Part shown: piece by piece, positions 36,604-45,436 of the stretch
How the letters are laid out: every line of letters begins with the position of its first letter
How positions within the stretch are numbered: the first letter of the stretch is position 1
Assembly (NCBI RefSeq): GCF_024125445.1
Contig: NZ_JAMXWM010000003.1
Span: 186,001 to 250,000, forward strand
Source of the DNA: Sporolactobacillus shoreicorticis
GTDB lineage: Bacteria; Bacillota; Bacilli; Bacillales; Sporolactobacillaceae
Direction of reading: 5' to 3'
Length of the DNA stretch: 64,000 bases
The notes under the pieces: generated by a model
Told to the model about the DNA's origin: nothing
The model's database searches: none
What the model saw: the letters and a program-made list of their open reading frames with translations, nothing else
Position numbers and translations under genes: made by a program

Positions 36604-37839
36604 TTAATCAAAAGCCCAGACACCGTTGCGGAAAACAGGCTCCCATTCACCTTCCGCATTCTCACCGTCAATATCTAATTGATCGGAGCCTACCATAAAA
36701 TCAACATGAATCAGACTATCGTTCACTCCATGTTTTTTCAATTCCTCCACCGACATCTCCGTACCGCCGTCGAGGCATGTCGGATATGCTTTACCAATTG
36801 CCAAATGACAGGACGCGTTTTCGTCATAAAGCGTCGTAAAGAACACGAGACCTGATTTCGAAATCGGCGAATCATTGGGTACAAGCGCGACTTCTCCTAA
36901 AAAGTGCGATCCTTCATCCGTTTCAATTAAATGATTGACCAGTTCTTCGCCTTCCTTGGCATTCACGTGTGTAATGCGTCCGTTCTCAAAAGTAACCGAT
37001 AACTTTTCAATTAATTTACCGCCGTAAACGAGTGGACGAGTCGCCATGACCGTTCCGTTGACTCCATTTTTTACAGGCAAAGTATAGACTTCTTCAGTGG
37101 GAATATTTGGAACAAATGTCGTTCCTGAGCTGTTCACCGCGGATCCGCCGTCCCAATGGTATGCCGGATCAAATTCAATCTCTAGATCTGTGCCCGGAGC
37201 TTTATAGTGCAGCCTTTTATATTTTTTCTTATTAAGAAACGAAACCTTATCGGCAAGTGTTTTCTTGTGGTCTTCCCATGCTTGTACCGGATCGTCACAA
37301 TCCACTCGTGTCATTTTAAATATAACGTCCCATAAATCAGCAAGCGCAAGCTCTCTGATTTTTCCGGGAAACAATTTCTTCGCCCAATCAACGGTCGGAT
37401 AGATTAAAATGGTCCAGCTCACACGGTCGGACATGCGATAATCATAATAAGTGTTCAATGCGCGCCACATCGTCTCTTGGTCAAGTGCCGCCTTTTTCGG
37501 ATCAATACCATCCATCATTCCAATTCCGGTTGTCCGGATATCAATACAAGCGGCTCCCCTCTTGACCAAATCCTCAAGTTTATTGGCTTTCCAAACCGGA
37601 TAGTCGCCGATTACTGCATCAGACGCGTGCTTAAGACGCAGATGATCGAGCTTATCATCCGTCCAGTTAAAGAACACGCGTTTCGCACCGGCCTCATACG
37701 CTTTTTCCGTTACAATGCGTACAAGTTCGCCCGCATCAATCGGCGCCTTGATCAGCACTTCCTGTCCTTTCTGAACATTCGCGCCTACCTTTACGGCCAG
37801 TTCCGCATATTTTTCGAGTTTTTGAGCAAAAGTTTTCAA
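36604..37839 (-). CDS. ampS: Aminopeptidase AmpS (M29 family)
   Basis: 411 residues from the TTG at 37839 (LKTFAQKLEKYAELAV), behind a GGGGGG stretch; this equals the usual size of AmpS, whereas the open frame runs to 37932 through A/T-rich leader. M29 blocks are seen in order: GQEVLIKAPIDAGELVR, WDGGSAVNSSGTTFVPN, LGEVALVPNDSPIS and the C-terminal VDFMVGSDQLDIDG. A metal-dependent cytosolic exopeptidase that removes N-terminal residues. Not part of an obvious operon. Confidence 0.92.
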   Translation of the reverse strand: MKTFAQKLEKYAELAVKVGANVQKGQEVLIKAPIDAGELVRIVTEKAYEAGAKRVFFNWTDDKLDHLRLKHASDAVIGDYPVWKANKLEDLVKRGAACIDIRTTGIGMMDGIDPKKAALDQETMWRALNTYYDYRMSDRVSWTILIYPTVDWAKKLFPGKIRELALADLWDVIFKMTRVDCDDPVQAWEDHKKTLADKVSFLNKKKYKRLHYKAPGTDLEIEFDPAYHWDGGSAVNSSGTTFVPNIPTEEVYTLPVKNGVNGTVMATRPLVYGGKLIEKLSVTFENGRITHVNAKEGEELVNHLIETDEGSHFLGEVALVPNDSPISKSGLVFFTTLYDENASCHLAIGKAYPTCLDGGTEMSVEELKKHGVNDSLIHVDFMVGSDQLDIDGENAEGEWEPVFRNGVWAFD

Positions 37840-37951
37840 ATGAGTGCCCCCCGTCTTTAATTTGCATGAACAACTTTTATTTACCAAATCTATTTTAACA
37901 CTCGGTACAGCTATAAATGCAAACGTTACCAATAATTAGAGAAAACTTTTC

Positions 37952-38551
37952 TTATTTCATCTGATGGACACTGAACGTGACATCATTTTTAGCTAAATTA
38001 ATCGTTTGTGCACGCAGGTAAAGCCCCTTTTGCACTTGAACATCAGTCAAATTAATGTAAATTTGCCGCTTGTTCGGCTGAATAGCCACCCATTTAGGAA
38101 ATTTTGATCCGCTTTTCAAAAAACTGAGTACCTGTTTGTCTGGCAAAGGAATACTGCCCAGTTTGACATCGGTTTCTTTCAGCACAATATCGCCATTAGA
38201 TACCGAGGGCGTGAAGGTCAAAGAAAACGGAATTGCAGTAAATAAGAGTTTATACTTACCGTTCAAAACAAGGTGATCGTCAATATCGATATGATAGGTG
38301 AGCCTGTTGTTTCCATTAGAATCAATTTGATCATTAATCATATTTTCCAACTGCTGCTTGTTCGCTTGCACGGAAAAAATCGCTTTTCCTTTCGTGCGAT
38401 CGGTTCGCGGTATCGGATGATCCGCCGCAGAGAAACCGTTGGTCAGCATGGCAAACACAACAACTACTGTGGCTAATTCAATCACAAGTATTGATAATAA
38501 AGCAAGTTTCCATAAATTTTTCTTTTTCTTGGGATAAGTTGCGGCTTTCAC
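37952..38551 (-). CDS. YpmS-like membrane-anchored protein (DUF2140)
   Basis: 199 residues. One N-terminal membrane anchor (about residues 14-36, LWKLALLSILVIELATVVVV) precedes an extracellular domain with FSVQANKQQLENMINDQI and IPLPDKQVLSFLK, which fit YpmS (DUF2140). GTG start at 38551 with GGAGAGGG upstream. Function unknown. Confidence 0.8.
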   Translation of the reverse strand: MKAATYPKKKKNLWKLALLSILVIELATVVVVFAMLTNGFSAADHPIPRTDRTKGKAIFSVQANKQQLENMINDQIDSNGNNRLTYHIDIDDHLVLNGKYKLLFTAIPFSLTFTPSVSNGDIVLKETDVKLGSIPLPDKQVLSFLKSGSKFPKWVAIQPNKRQIYINLTDVQVQKGLYLRAQTINLAKNDVTFSVHQMK

Positions 38552-38896
38552 GTTTCTTTGCCCTCTCCTTTACACTCCGCTCTATACAGATGCAAGCACG
38601 CCGAGATTTTTTACATAGTGAGACATGCCCATAGTTTATTTATTATAACGCAATTTGTAGCTTATGCGAAACATGTCAAAAGCAAACCTGTGATTTCTAA
38701 AAAAACTGCAAGTCGGGAATACATAATGCATAAATCGTCAATAACTCGACAATAAGGGCACGTTTCAGTTAGAATGAACAGTGTCGTAGACAGTCGGTGC
38801 AGATGCCTGATAAAAACGCACTGTTTGCGACGGATAACCGCGCGCAACTACGAAATACTGTTGTAATGTGGACAATATAAAATAGGAGTGGACGTA
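38552..38896. other. Intergenic region upstream of prsA
   Basis: 345 bases between divergent genes. A weak promoter-like pair, TCGACA (near 38747) and TAGAAT (near 38771), 18 bases apart, lies on the plus strand about 120 bases before prsA. No other element is convincing. Confidence 0.35.
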
Positions 38897-39787
38897 GTGA
38901 AGAAATTAATGACGATTCTGGCCGCCGTTATTGTTCTTGCAAGTCTTACGGCTTGCGGGAACGGCGGAGATAACGCCGCAGTTGTTACAACGAAAAGCGG
39001 TAATATTACAAAAGAAGACTTTTATAATGAATTGAAAAAAACCAATGGAGAAGCCGTTCTTCAAAATATGGTTTACGAAAAGCTGTTGGAAAAGAAATAT
39101 AATGTGTCTAAGAAGGCAGTTGACGCGAAGTATAACCAAGTTCGCAAAACTTTCTCATCCGAAGATCAATTTAAGCAGGCGCTGACGCAGAACAATTTGA
39201 ACGAAACTAAGTTCAGACGGCAGATTAAAGACTCTCTGATGATGACGAAAGCGCAGCAAGACGGTATCAAGGTCACAGACAAAGCGCTTAAGGATTATTA
39301 CAACAAGAACAAAGTGCAGTTGACTGAATTGAAGGCGAGTCACATTCTTGTTAAGTCAAAGAAGACCGCACAATCCATTCAAAAGAAATTAAAAGACGGA
39401 GCCGATTTTGCTAAATTGGCCAAGCAATATTCAACGGACACAGGTTCTAAAGATAAGGGCGGCGAGCTTGGCTGGTTCAAACAATCGACTATGGTTCCCG
39501 AATTCAGCAACGCAGCGATGAAATTAAAAACCGGTCAAATTAGTCCACTTGTTTACTCGAGCACCGACGGCGGCTATCATATTATTAAGCTTGAAGGTAA
39601 AAAAGATTCGTACAATGATCTGAAAGCCTCCGTTAAAGAAGCTTATCTGGCAAGTAAGGAAAAGTCTCAGGATACGGTAATCAAGAACTTGATTAAGGAT
39701 GCTGACGTCAAAGTGAAAGACAAGTCCTTCAAGGATCTTTTCAATTCGACAACAACATCAACATCGACACCAACGACTCAGCAGTAA
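38897..39787 (+). CDS. prsA: Extracytoplasmic foldase PrsA (peptidyl-prolyl isomerase lipoprotein)
   Basis: 296 residues from the GTG at 38897, eight bases after AGGAG. Lipoprotein signal ending LTAC with lipidated Cys20. N- and C-terminal helical chaperone segments flank a parvulin (PPIC) domain at about residues 145-235, with ELKASHILVKSKKTA, FAKLAKQYSTDTGSKDKGG and GWF. PrsA helps secreted proteins fold at the membrane-wall interface. Its C-terminal tail is a Ser/Thr-rich run. A secretion-stress two-component system lies 8 kb away. Confidence 0.94.
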   Translation: MKKLMTILAAVIVLASLTACGNGGDNAAVVTTKSGNITKEDFYNELKKTNGEAVLQNMVYEKLLEKKYNVSKKAVDAKYNQVRKTFSSEDQFKQALTQNNLNETKFRRQIKDSLMMTKAQQDGIKVTDKALKDYYNKNKVQLTELKASHILVKSKKTAQSIQKKLKDGADFAKLAKQYSTDTGSKDKGGELGWFKQSTMVPEFSNAAMKLKTGQISPLVYSSTDGGYHIIKLEGKKDSYNDLKASVKEAYLASKEKSQDTVIKNLIKDADVKVKDKSFKDLFNSTTTSTSTPTTQQ

Positions 39788-39802
39788 CACCGGGCAAGAC
39801 GA

Positions 39803-39846
39803 GAACACGAATCGGAGTTATTTATCCGACTCGTGTTCTTTTTTTG
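39803..39846 (+). terminator. prsA terminator
   Basis: GAACACGAATCGGA pairs with TCCGACTCGTGTTC, one bulge, followed by TTTTTTT. Confidence 0.85.
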
Positions 39847-39894
39847 CGCTGAGTCATATAAGTTCATTCAACGCTGTCAACTCTCACAAAATAA

Positions 39895-40437
39895 TTACTC
39901 ATCTTCGAACAGGGTTGCTAATAAATGACAACCGGTCACTTTTGACTGATTGAGGCTGATTCCTTCCGGCAATTTTGGATCTGCGGTAAAAGTCATGACG
40001 TAATCGCTGCCTCCATCGGAAAACGTGTGATCTACGGCAAAAATTGTGGTCGTCACACGATTAAAGAAAATGAAACCACCATGGTCTCCGGTCAACACCA
40101 CAATAGCCGGGCTGGTCTCTGCTTTCTCAGTAATGAACGTATGTCCCGTCTTGTCTCTTCGCCAAATCTGTATAAGCGCCGGTACACGCATGGAGATTGA
40201 AGTGGACAAGCTTATTCTGTTAAATGGCAGTATACCGGCAGGTCGCCACTCAACTGCCGCATCAAGCCAAATACCTGCTTCACCGATCGGTCCGCTTACC
40301 TTCAGTTCACTGATTACATGATCTTCACAGAACGGAGCCGATTCCGTATTGCTGTGCTGCCTTCTTTTTTTATCACCATCGTTGTCCGAGTTCAGGCCTG
40401 CCCCCTTATTGTTTGAATCATTTCGCACATCTGTCAC
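39895..40437 (-). CDS. Hypothetical protein A of a paralogous IQIWRR/ITEK pair
   Basis: 180 residues of unknown function, no signal peptide or membrane segment. A hydrophilic Asn/Asp/Lys-rich N-terminus (first 35 residues) precedes a beta-rich domain with VEW, IQIWRR, FITEK, TTTIFAVD and YVMTFTADPKLP. The same blocks in the same order occur in the next gene upstream, so the two are paralogues. GTG start at 40437; a second GTG three codons on is better spaced from AGGAA. The genomic setting (spore former, beside prsA) allows a surface or spore-layer role, but nothing in the sequence proves it. Confidence 0.75.
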   Translation of the reverse strand: MTDVRNDSNNKGAGLNSDNDGDKKRRQHSNTESAPFCEDHVISELKVSGPIGEAGIWLDAAVEWRPAGILPFNRISLSTSISMRVPALIQIWRRDKTGHTFITEKAETSPAIVVLTGDHGGFIFFNRVTTTIFAVDHTFSDGGSDYVMTFTADPKLPEGISLNQSKVTGCHLLATLFEDE

Positions 40438-40570
40438 TTCCTATCTGTTTCCTAGTTCTCTTATAGTCTATTATTTTTTAGTCTTGATTGTATGGACCGA
40501 TAGCGGAAGTGATCCACACAATTTTCGTTCAGCTATTTTTCACTGAAGTTTACCTGTTTTTATAAAGCAA

Positions 40571-40606
40571 AAAAACGAGATGAAAACACACTCATCTCGT
40601 TTTTTA
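40571..40606 (-). terminator. Terminator after paralogue B
   Basis: AAAAACGAGATGA pairs with TCATCTCGTTTTTT around an 8-base loop, about 55 bases past the stop of protein B. It separates the transcripts of the two paralogues. Confidence 0.85.
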
Positions 40607-40658
40607 TATTAAGATCACATGGAAATCATGATCTTACTAAACTTACCTCCAAGATCGC

Positions 40659-41252
40659 TCAGTCGTCATAATCGATTACTGCAGCTGTAAATGTATGCTC
40701 AGTAGCCGTAACCGATGTGATAAGCGCCGGAAGAGGTGTTGGTGCGGTGAACGTCAAATCATATTCATTTTCACCACATTGTGGATCCGGATCAATAGCA
40801 ATCAGACTTGTCGTAACCGTATAGGTTCCCGCCGGGGTACCGATAGGCAGTACAATGCTATCTGTTTTTTCAGTGATCAATACCCTTCCACCATTTGATC
40901 CTCTCCGCCAGATCTGAATGGTGGGCTGTATAATCGTAAGTGCAGCCAGATCATCAGCAACCGTTACCGTCCACTCAACCGTCGCAGCTAAGGCAACGAG
41001 GTCATCACACCCATCTGCACAGATGGATGTATCCGCAATAACATTGGCCAAAGAGAATGGTACCGTAGGCGTTACCGGAACCGGAGGATCTTGGCTGAAA
41101 TTAAAGTCAGACAGCAGTAAATTTCTTTTTTTGTCTTTTTTGCCGCATTTGCTCGACCGACATCCCCGTTTTCTTGCGCATGGATCATAGTCGCTGCATG
41201 GATCCGAATATCTCGATCCTCTATCTCGATTATCAAAAAAATCGTAACTCAC
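40659..41252 (-). CDS. Hypothetical protein B of a paralogous IQIWRR/ITEK pair, Cys-rich N-terminus
   Basis: About 197 residues from the GTG at 41252, eight bases after AAAGGAG; an earlier GTG at 41261 abuts that site. The first 45 residues are charged and hold four Cys (SDPC, YDPC, RGC, SKC), then a basic KKDKKR patch. The beta-rich domain repeats the blocks of protein A: VEWTVTV, IQIWRR, LITEK, TTSLIAID, EYDLTFTAPTPLP, plus an added CADGCDD pair. Cys- and Tyr/Asp-rich tails are common in self-assembling spore coat proteins; this is only an analogy. Transcribed in the same direction as A. Confidence 0.75.
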   Translation of the reverse strand: MSYDFFDNRDRGSRYSDPCSDYDPCARKRGCRSSKCGKKDKKRNLLLSDFNFSQDPPVPVTPTVPFSLANVIADTSICADGCDDLVALAATVEWTVTVADDLAALTIIQPTIQIWRRGSNGGRVLITEKTDSIVLPIGTPAGTYTVTTSLIAIDPDPQCGENEYDLTFTAPTPLPALITSVTATEHTFTAAVIDYDD

Positions 41253-41714
41253 TTCAATCACTCCTTTTGTTTTGATACTATATCCTATTAATCCGCACTT
41301 GCTTTGTATGGATAGTTGACAGGGGCATTATGCACATTTTTGTCCAAATGACTGTTTTTGGACGGATTTCATCAGGTAAAAGTCTAGTAAATCCTTTGAA
41401 CGAGCAGATAAAAGTCCAATAAATAAAAGGAGTTGATTAAAAAAGAAGGTGATGACCTAAATGATGAAAAATGATGCAGGAATCCTGAAGTTGAAGCTAC
41501 AAAAGAAACGGCTCAGTCAGCCTTTTCAATACCCTATGCAGGTCAGGTCAGTAATGTCAATGTCAGGGTTAGCCGCAGAAACTAAATAATTACTCTACCT
41601 ATTCGTATGGATTGTGCAGCAGACTTATACAGCCGTTTATTCGTTCATCTGGCAAACATTAGAGATCTTGATTGCTTCAAAAATAATCAGAGTTTTGTCT
41701 GTTTCTTATTTATG
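41253..41714. other. Region between protein B and the IS30 element
   Basis: No intact gene. On the plus strand, AAAAGGAG near 41430 and AAGGTG near 41446 precede two overlapping short frames (about 41445-41590) that read KKEGDDLNDEK and, in another frame, VEATKETAQSAFSIPYAGQV. They may be one small gene broken by a frameshift; I do not recognise it. Confidence 0.3.
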
Positions 41715-42795
41715 TCTTAAATTTACAAGTGCAACGCCTAATAAATAAAAGGACCCATAGCTGAGTTCTCCCTGTACAATAGGATTTGCGAGAAACTATT
41801 GAAGACAGGAGAAGCCAAATGAGCCACTACCATCATCTTAATATGAACGTGAAATCATACTCAAAATCAAGGTTTAGGCAAATCTATTCGAGCTACTGTA
41901 GTCCAAATGGGAAGAACTCCAGCTGCTGTCAGTCGAGAATTAAGCGCAATCAATGGGACCGGAGAGTACTCGCCTGCAAGGGCTGAAGCAGCGTATCACA
42001 AGCGTCGAAAACAGTGTTCACCGTCAGCGATTATTAGCCCGTCCGGCAGTTCGCGAATTGGTTCAGGGTTTGATTCTGAATCACCAGTGGTCGCCTGAAC
42101 AAATTGATGCGCGTTTAAAAGTGGATCATAGCCGGTGGTAGATCAGCTATGCGACCATTTATCATGGAATTGGGCAACATCTTTTGGATGAAGATGGCTA
42201 TCAGCGAGATCAACGGGGCCTTGCACGTCATCGTCAAGACTAAGTAGAACGACGGGGTAAAATTCAAATCAGTCATTCTATTTACGAGCGCTCATCCGAG
42301 GCGAATGAACGCCGGGGCAATCGGTCACTGTGAAGCAGACACGGTCGCAGAAAAAACAGGATCTGACTGTCTCGTCACAATCGTTGATCGAAAGACACGA
42401 TTTTTAATGGCTGCCAAAACGGTTAAGAAATCGGCAAAATACGTCGAAGCAGAATTGGTGGAACACTTAGCCCAATTGCCTACTTATCAACGGCTCACGA
42501 TTACACTTGATCGAGGTAAGGAGTTTGCCTGACATGCGGAAGTTACTTAGAAAGTAGAATTCCCTTTTACTTCCCTGACCCGCGTGCGCTGTGGCAGCGT
42601 GGAAGCAATGAAAACACAAATGGACTGTTGCGAGAATATTTTCTTAAAGGTCAAGATTTAAAGCAGTTTACTGATACAGAAGTCATGCATGTCGTCGATG
42701 AACTCAATCGCAGACCTCGTAAATGTTTGGGCTGGAAGACTCCTTTTGAGGCTTTTTATGGCCAGATGTTGCATTTAGTTTGACAATTCAAGGTC
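41715..42795 (+). mobile_element. Decayed IS30-family insertion sequence
   Basis: Pieces of one IS30 transposase occur in successive frames. N-terminal part around 41907: PAAVSRELSAING. Then HQWSPEQIDARLK (42080-42120), the first catalytic Asp in GHCEADTV (about 42325), the second in TLDRGKEFA (about 42505), and the catalytic Glu in GSNENTNGLLREYF (about 42600), ending RRPRKCLGWKTPFEAFYGQ. Several frameshifts and stop codons (near 42140, 42241, 42533) inactivate it. The right end GTTTGACAATTCAAGG (to about 42795) and the left TGCAACGCCTAATAAA (41730 region) resemble degraded IS30 termini. Confidence 0.9.
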
Positions 42796-42839
42796 TATAA
42801 AAGTACGGTGATCGTTACAAAAACATTAAATCGCTGATG

Positions 42840-43125
42840 ACTACCCGTGGTTATTAAGCGACTTATCCAAGTAGTAGCAACGTTTCAAAGAAAAACTCGG
42901 AAGTATCCAGTGAGTTATTTAAACTGACTGTTTATACGTCACAGGCAAATAAAAATTGAGCGGAATTTATGAACGAATTTACCATAACTACAACCTATGA
43001 TGGTAAGTCCAATAATTTGAAAATGGTATAAAAACAGATGTTATTACTATGGACAATGGAACTTGGAAAGTGGATAATATTGATTTCATTAGAAATTTTG
43101 GGTCCGATGATGGACTGCCACCGAA
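42840..43125 (+). pseudogene. Remnant of an unidentified small (secreted?) protein gene
   Basis: Coding-like plus-strand fragments in neighbouring frames: TYPSSSNVSKKNSEVSSELF, NEFTITTTYDGKSNNLKMV and ITMDNGTWKVDNIDFIRNFG. The last piece has the WKVDNI ending common in NTF2-like lipoprotein domains. A frameshift lies near 43030 and a stop near 42958. It begins just after the IS30 end, so insertion may have damaged it. Confidence 0.4.
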
Positions 43126-43137
43126 AAAAAACAATGT

Positions 43138-43210
43138 GTTAAAAAAGAGAGATTCGTCTTTTTTAACAAGATTAAACCACCCTTTAAATAAGGGTGGTTT
43201 AATCTTGTTA
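43138..43210. repeat. Two tandem perfect palindromes
   Basis: First: GTTAAAAAAGA (43138-43148) with TCTTTTTTAAC (43157-43167). Second: a 21-bp arm at 43164-43184 (core ATTAAACCACCCTT) perfectly complementary to 43190-43210, with a 5-base loop. The two share four bases, so only one can form fully at a time. The longer one is too perfect and lacks the T-run for a simple terminator, though it may end the adjacent minus-strand gene. Confidence 0.8.
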
Positions 43211-43229
43211 AGTAGGAAAAATACAGGAA

Positions 43230-43802
43230 TTAATCGTAAAAAGCTAAATTGCCTATTGAGGTACCAACTAGGTTGTAATTTGTTGAAACATATACGTAAA
43301 ACTCTGCTTTTTTATTAGAACCATCAACAAATGAATTTAGATGTCGTGCAATAAGGTTAAGTCCTCCACTAGCCTGTGAATTAGTTGACCAGCTAGCAAC
43401 GAATTCATCTGCATTATTAGCATCATATTCATAGAGCTTTACATTTAATGTCGGAATAAGACCTGGAATGTTGTAATAATTAATACTATGTTGAGGAACG
43501 GTAATTAAAAAGTCTCCCCCATTACTGTTTACGTAGCCCGGAGCGAATTGCTTCTTCCAACCCGTAAAGGCATCATAGGTTACCTTAGCAGTGGTAACGT
43601 AATTCCACTCTCCATTTCCAGCAAAAGGTTGGATCAATCCTTTATTAATTCGTTCAACGCTAGCTGTTACTCCAGAAGCACTTTTAGTAATAGCAAAAGG
43701 TTTCTCAGGCTGTTTCTCAGACTCGGCGTGAACCTGTGGAATATTATACCCAATAATGCTGAGTAAAACCAATACAATAACTATGTTTTTTAAAATTTTC
43801 AA
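43230..43802 (-). CDS. Secreted protein of unknown function (190 aa)
   Basis: 190 residues with a clear signal peptide (MKILKNIVIVLVLLSIIGYN, cleavage probably after VHA-E near residue 27). The mature part is rich in aromatic residues and beta-prone: GNGEWNYVTTAKVTYDAF, a GGDFLITVPQH block and a C-terminal AEFYVYVSTNY. No cysteines in the mature region, no membrane anchor. GGGGGGAAATC precedes the ATG. I do not recognise the family. It lies between two IS30 remnants and is less GC-rich than the flanking core genes, suggesting acquisition. Confidence 0.75.
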   Translation of the reverse strand: MKILKNIVIVLVLLSIIGYNIPQVHAESEKQPEKPFAITKSASGVTASVERINKGLIQPFAGNGEWNYVTTAKVTYDAFTGWKKQFAPGYVNSNGGDFLITVPQHSINYYNIPGLIPTLNVKLYEYDANNADEFVASWSTNSQASGGLNLIARHLNSFVDGSNKKAEFYVYVSTNYNLVGTSIGNLAFYD

Positions 43803-44310
43803 AATGATTTCCCCCCGTATTTTTTGTAACTCTTTTCAGTTATAAACATCTTATAAACGTTATTAAGTTGTCATATTTTTTGGAATTTACGTAAAATGGT
43901 TCTCTAAGGAGGTAATCAAAACAGACGAATAATAGTTTTAAGAAGTTCTTTCTGAAGTAGAGTACGTACAAGTATAATAAACTAAAAAAAGATATTTGTA
44001 AATATTTTCATAATTAAAAAAAGGGGGGATTGATATAAATAATACATCAATTCATTTCAAATTCTTTGTTCCAATCCTGTTTTTTGTCCTTGGAACGATT
44101 GGGAAGACTTGCGGAAAAGAGCGCGAATAAAAACATCCAGCCCTATAAAACAGGTTTCCAAAGTTCTTTTCAACTCAAGCAGACGTCCATCATGACCGAC
44201 TCTTAATTGAATGAGTACTTTTATATAGTAGGCAACTAAAACGATCTAAATTTGAGTTTAGACGGCACTTTCGCTCTATTCATAGAATGAACTAATTTTC
44301 AGGTTAAGTA
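43803..44310. other. Intergenic region between the two secreted-protein genes
   Basis: 508 A/T-rich bases. A plus-strand stretch at 44035-44130 after AAAAAAGGGGGGA reads NNTSIHFKFFVPILFFVLGT and stops after GKERE, but its only start would be ATA or ATT. I see no promoter or hairpin that is convincing. Confidence 0.3.
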
Positions 44311-44574
44311 TCACTGATTTTCAGGATGGGTAATGTACTGAACTTCTGCCGTTACTCCATTTTCTTTTGCTTTTTTAGATAGTCGAATTACATATCCATC
44401 TTTATTAAACTTTTTCACCTCTTCTGGACTTAGATTGAATTGTTTTCCTTGTTCTTGAGTCATTTTTAACTTATAAGGTTCATTATTGTTTTTTTCCGCC
44501 TCAACGACATTAACTGATACCATAGAAACTAAGGATAATAAAAGAAATGCAGTAATTGGTTTCTTCAGTTTCAA
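44311..44574 (-). CDS. Small secreted protein (87 aa)
   Basis: 87 residues from the TTG at 44574, behind AAAGGAGGAACTACA; the open frame to 44790 runs into the IS30 remnant and is not credible. A signal peptide (LKKPITAFLLLSLVSMVSVN, cleavage near VEA-E) is followed by about 58 mature residues that are highly charged, with NLSPEEVKKFNKDGYVIRLS and a terminal YITHPENQ. No cysteines. Function unknown; possibly a secreted peptide or a small inhibitor. A/T-rich like its neighbour. Confidence 0.65.
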   Translation of the reverse strand: MKLKKPITAFLLLSLVSMVSVNVVEAEKNNNEPYKLKMTQEQGKQFNLSPEEVKKFNKDGYVIRLSKKAKENGVTAEVQYITHPENQ

Positions 44575-44739
44575 TGTAGTTCCTCCTTTTATCAAGTCAT
44601 TATATTTAATATAAAATATAAATAGCTCAGGTAATGAAATATTGAAATAATTCACACAAAAAATGTCACAATGGCCGGAGCCTGCCGACCGACCATGCAC
44701 CTCGTTCGGCCGCGTCGAATTGGATTCACCGATCTGAAT

Positions 44740-45033
44740 ATCTGGTGACGTTTGTCGCGGCAAGGCATTTACTTGGTATGCTCGGGTCACGAAAGCACTA
44801 GGGATTCTCTTTTATTTCCCGGCTCCACACACGTCTTCGCAATGTAACAGCAATGAAAACACAAATGGACTGTTGCGAATATTTTCCAAAGGGGCACAAT
44901 CCCACTCAAGATTCTGATGTCACCAGCTAACATGGTGTGGATGAACTGAACCACCGTCCGCGAAAATGTCTGGGATGGCAACCGCCCTTTGAAATCTTTT
45001 ATCACCAAGTGTTGCACTTAGTTTGACAATTCA
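44740..45033 (+). mobile_element. Second IS30 fragment (3' end)
   Basis: Nucleotide-level match to the 3' part of the IS30 copy at 42500-42795: GGCAAGGCATTTACTTGGTA (transposase block GKxFxxxAxVTKALGI), the shared 20-mer AATGAAAACACAAATGGACT, the PPRKCLGW-type stretch and the end GTTTGACAATTCAGGG. Frameshifts and internal differences show it is long decayed and independent of the first copy. It is in the same orientation as that copy, so the pair bounds a 2-kb segment as direct repeats. Confidence 0.85.
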
Positions 45034-45059
45034 GGGTAAAAAAAGATCCGAAAGCCTGA

Positions 45060-45353
45060 TCAAGACATGGCTCTCGGATCTTTACGGTTACGGCGCCGCT
45101 CTTTCTCGGCATCCATACGTTTCATGTAAACATTACCTTGCTGTTCAACCCACTCTTCATCGACTTCTTTTTCCTGCTTGGATAGATTAAATGCCTGGTA
45201 ACCACTGAAGATAATCCCGGCGACGACCAGGTATACCCACCAAGTCACGCCTTCCAGCATATTGATAACGGGATCAATCATTCCGAACTGCTGCATTAAA
45301 AAAAGAATGAAAAGCACGGAAACAACAAATAATGAACGTTTGGCCTGCTTCAT
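45060..45353 (-). CDS. yhaL: YhaL-like sporulation protein
   Basis: 97 residues: one short hydrophobic stretch at the N-terminus (LFVVSVLFILFLMQQF), a second at about residues 37-55 (WWVYLVVAGIIFSGYQAFN), then a charged tail with DEEWVEQQGNVYMKRMDAEK. The WWVY-GIxxSGYxA and GxxYMKR blocks and the place after yhaM identify YhaL, a sporulation-associated membrane protein. It is longer at the N-terminus than B. subtilis YhaL. Confidence 0.82.
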   Translation of the reverse strand: MKQAKRSLFVVSVLFILFLMQQFGMIDPVINMLEGVTWWVYLVVAGIIFSGYQAFNLSKQEKEVDEEWVEQQGNVYMKRMDAEKERRRNRKDPRAMS

Positions 45354-45436
45354 TTTTCCGCCTCCCAGCTACTCAAGCGTTTGTCCCAATTTTTTGCTTG
45401 CAATGTAACCTATGCGCGGAAACGGAAAATTAGACC

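Noticed and set aside
42305-42532. 75-aa transposase-like ORF as a gene
   Set aside because: It is the central block of a frame-broken IS30 transposase.
43230-43802. Lactococcin 972-like bacteriocin
   Set aside because: The secreted protein has a GEWNY start like that family but is much longer and lacks its remaining pattern.
44787-45017. 76-aa minus-strand ORF
   Set aside because: Antisense to the second IS30 fragment; its sequence matches the transposase on the plus strand.
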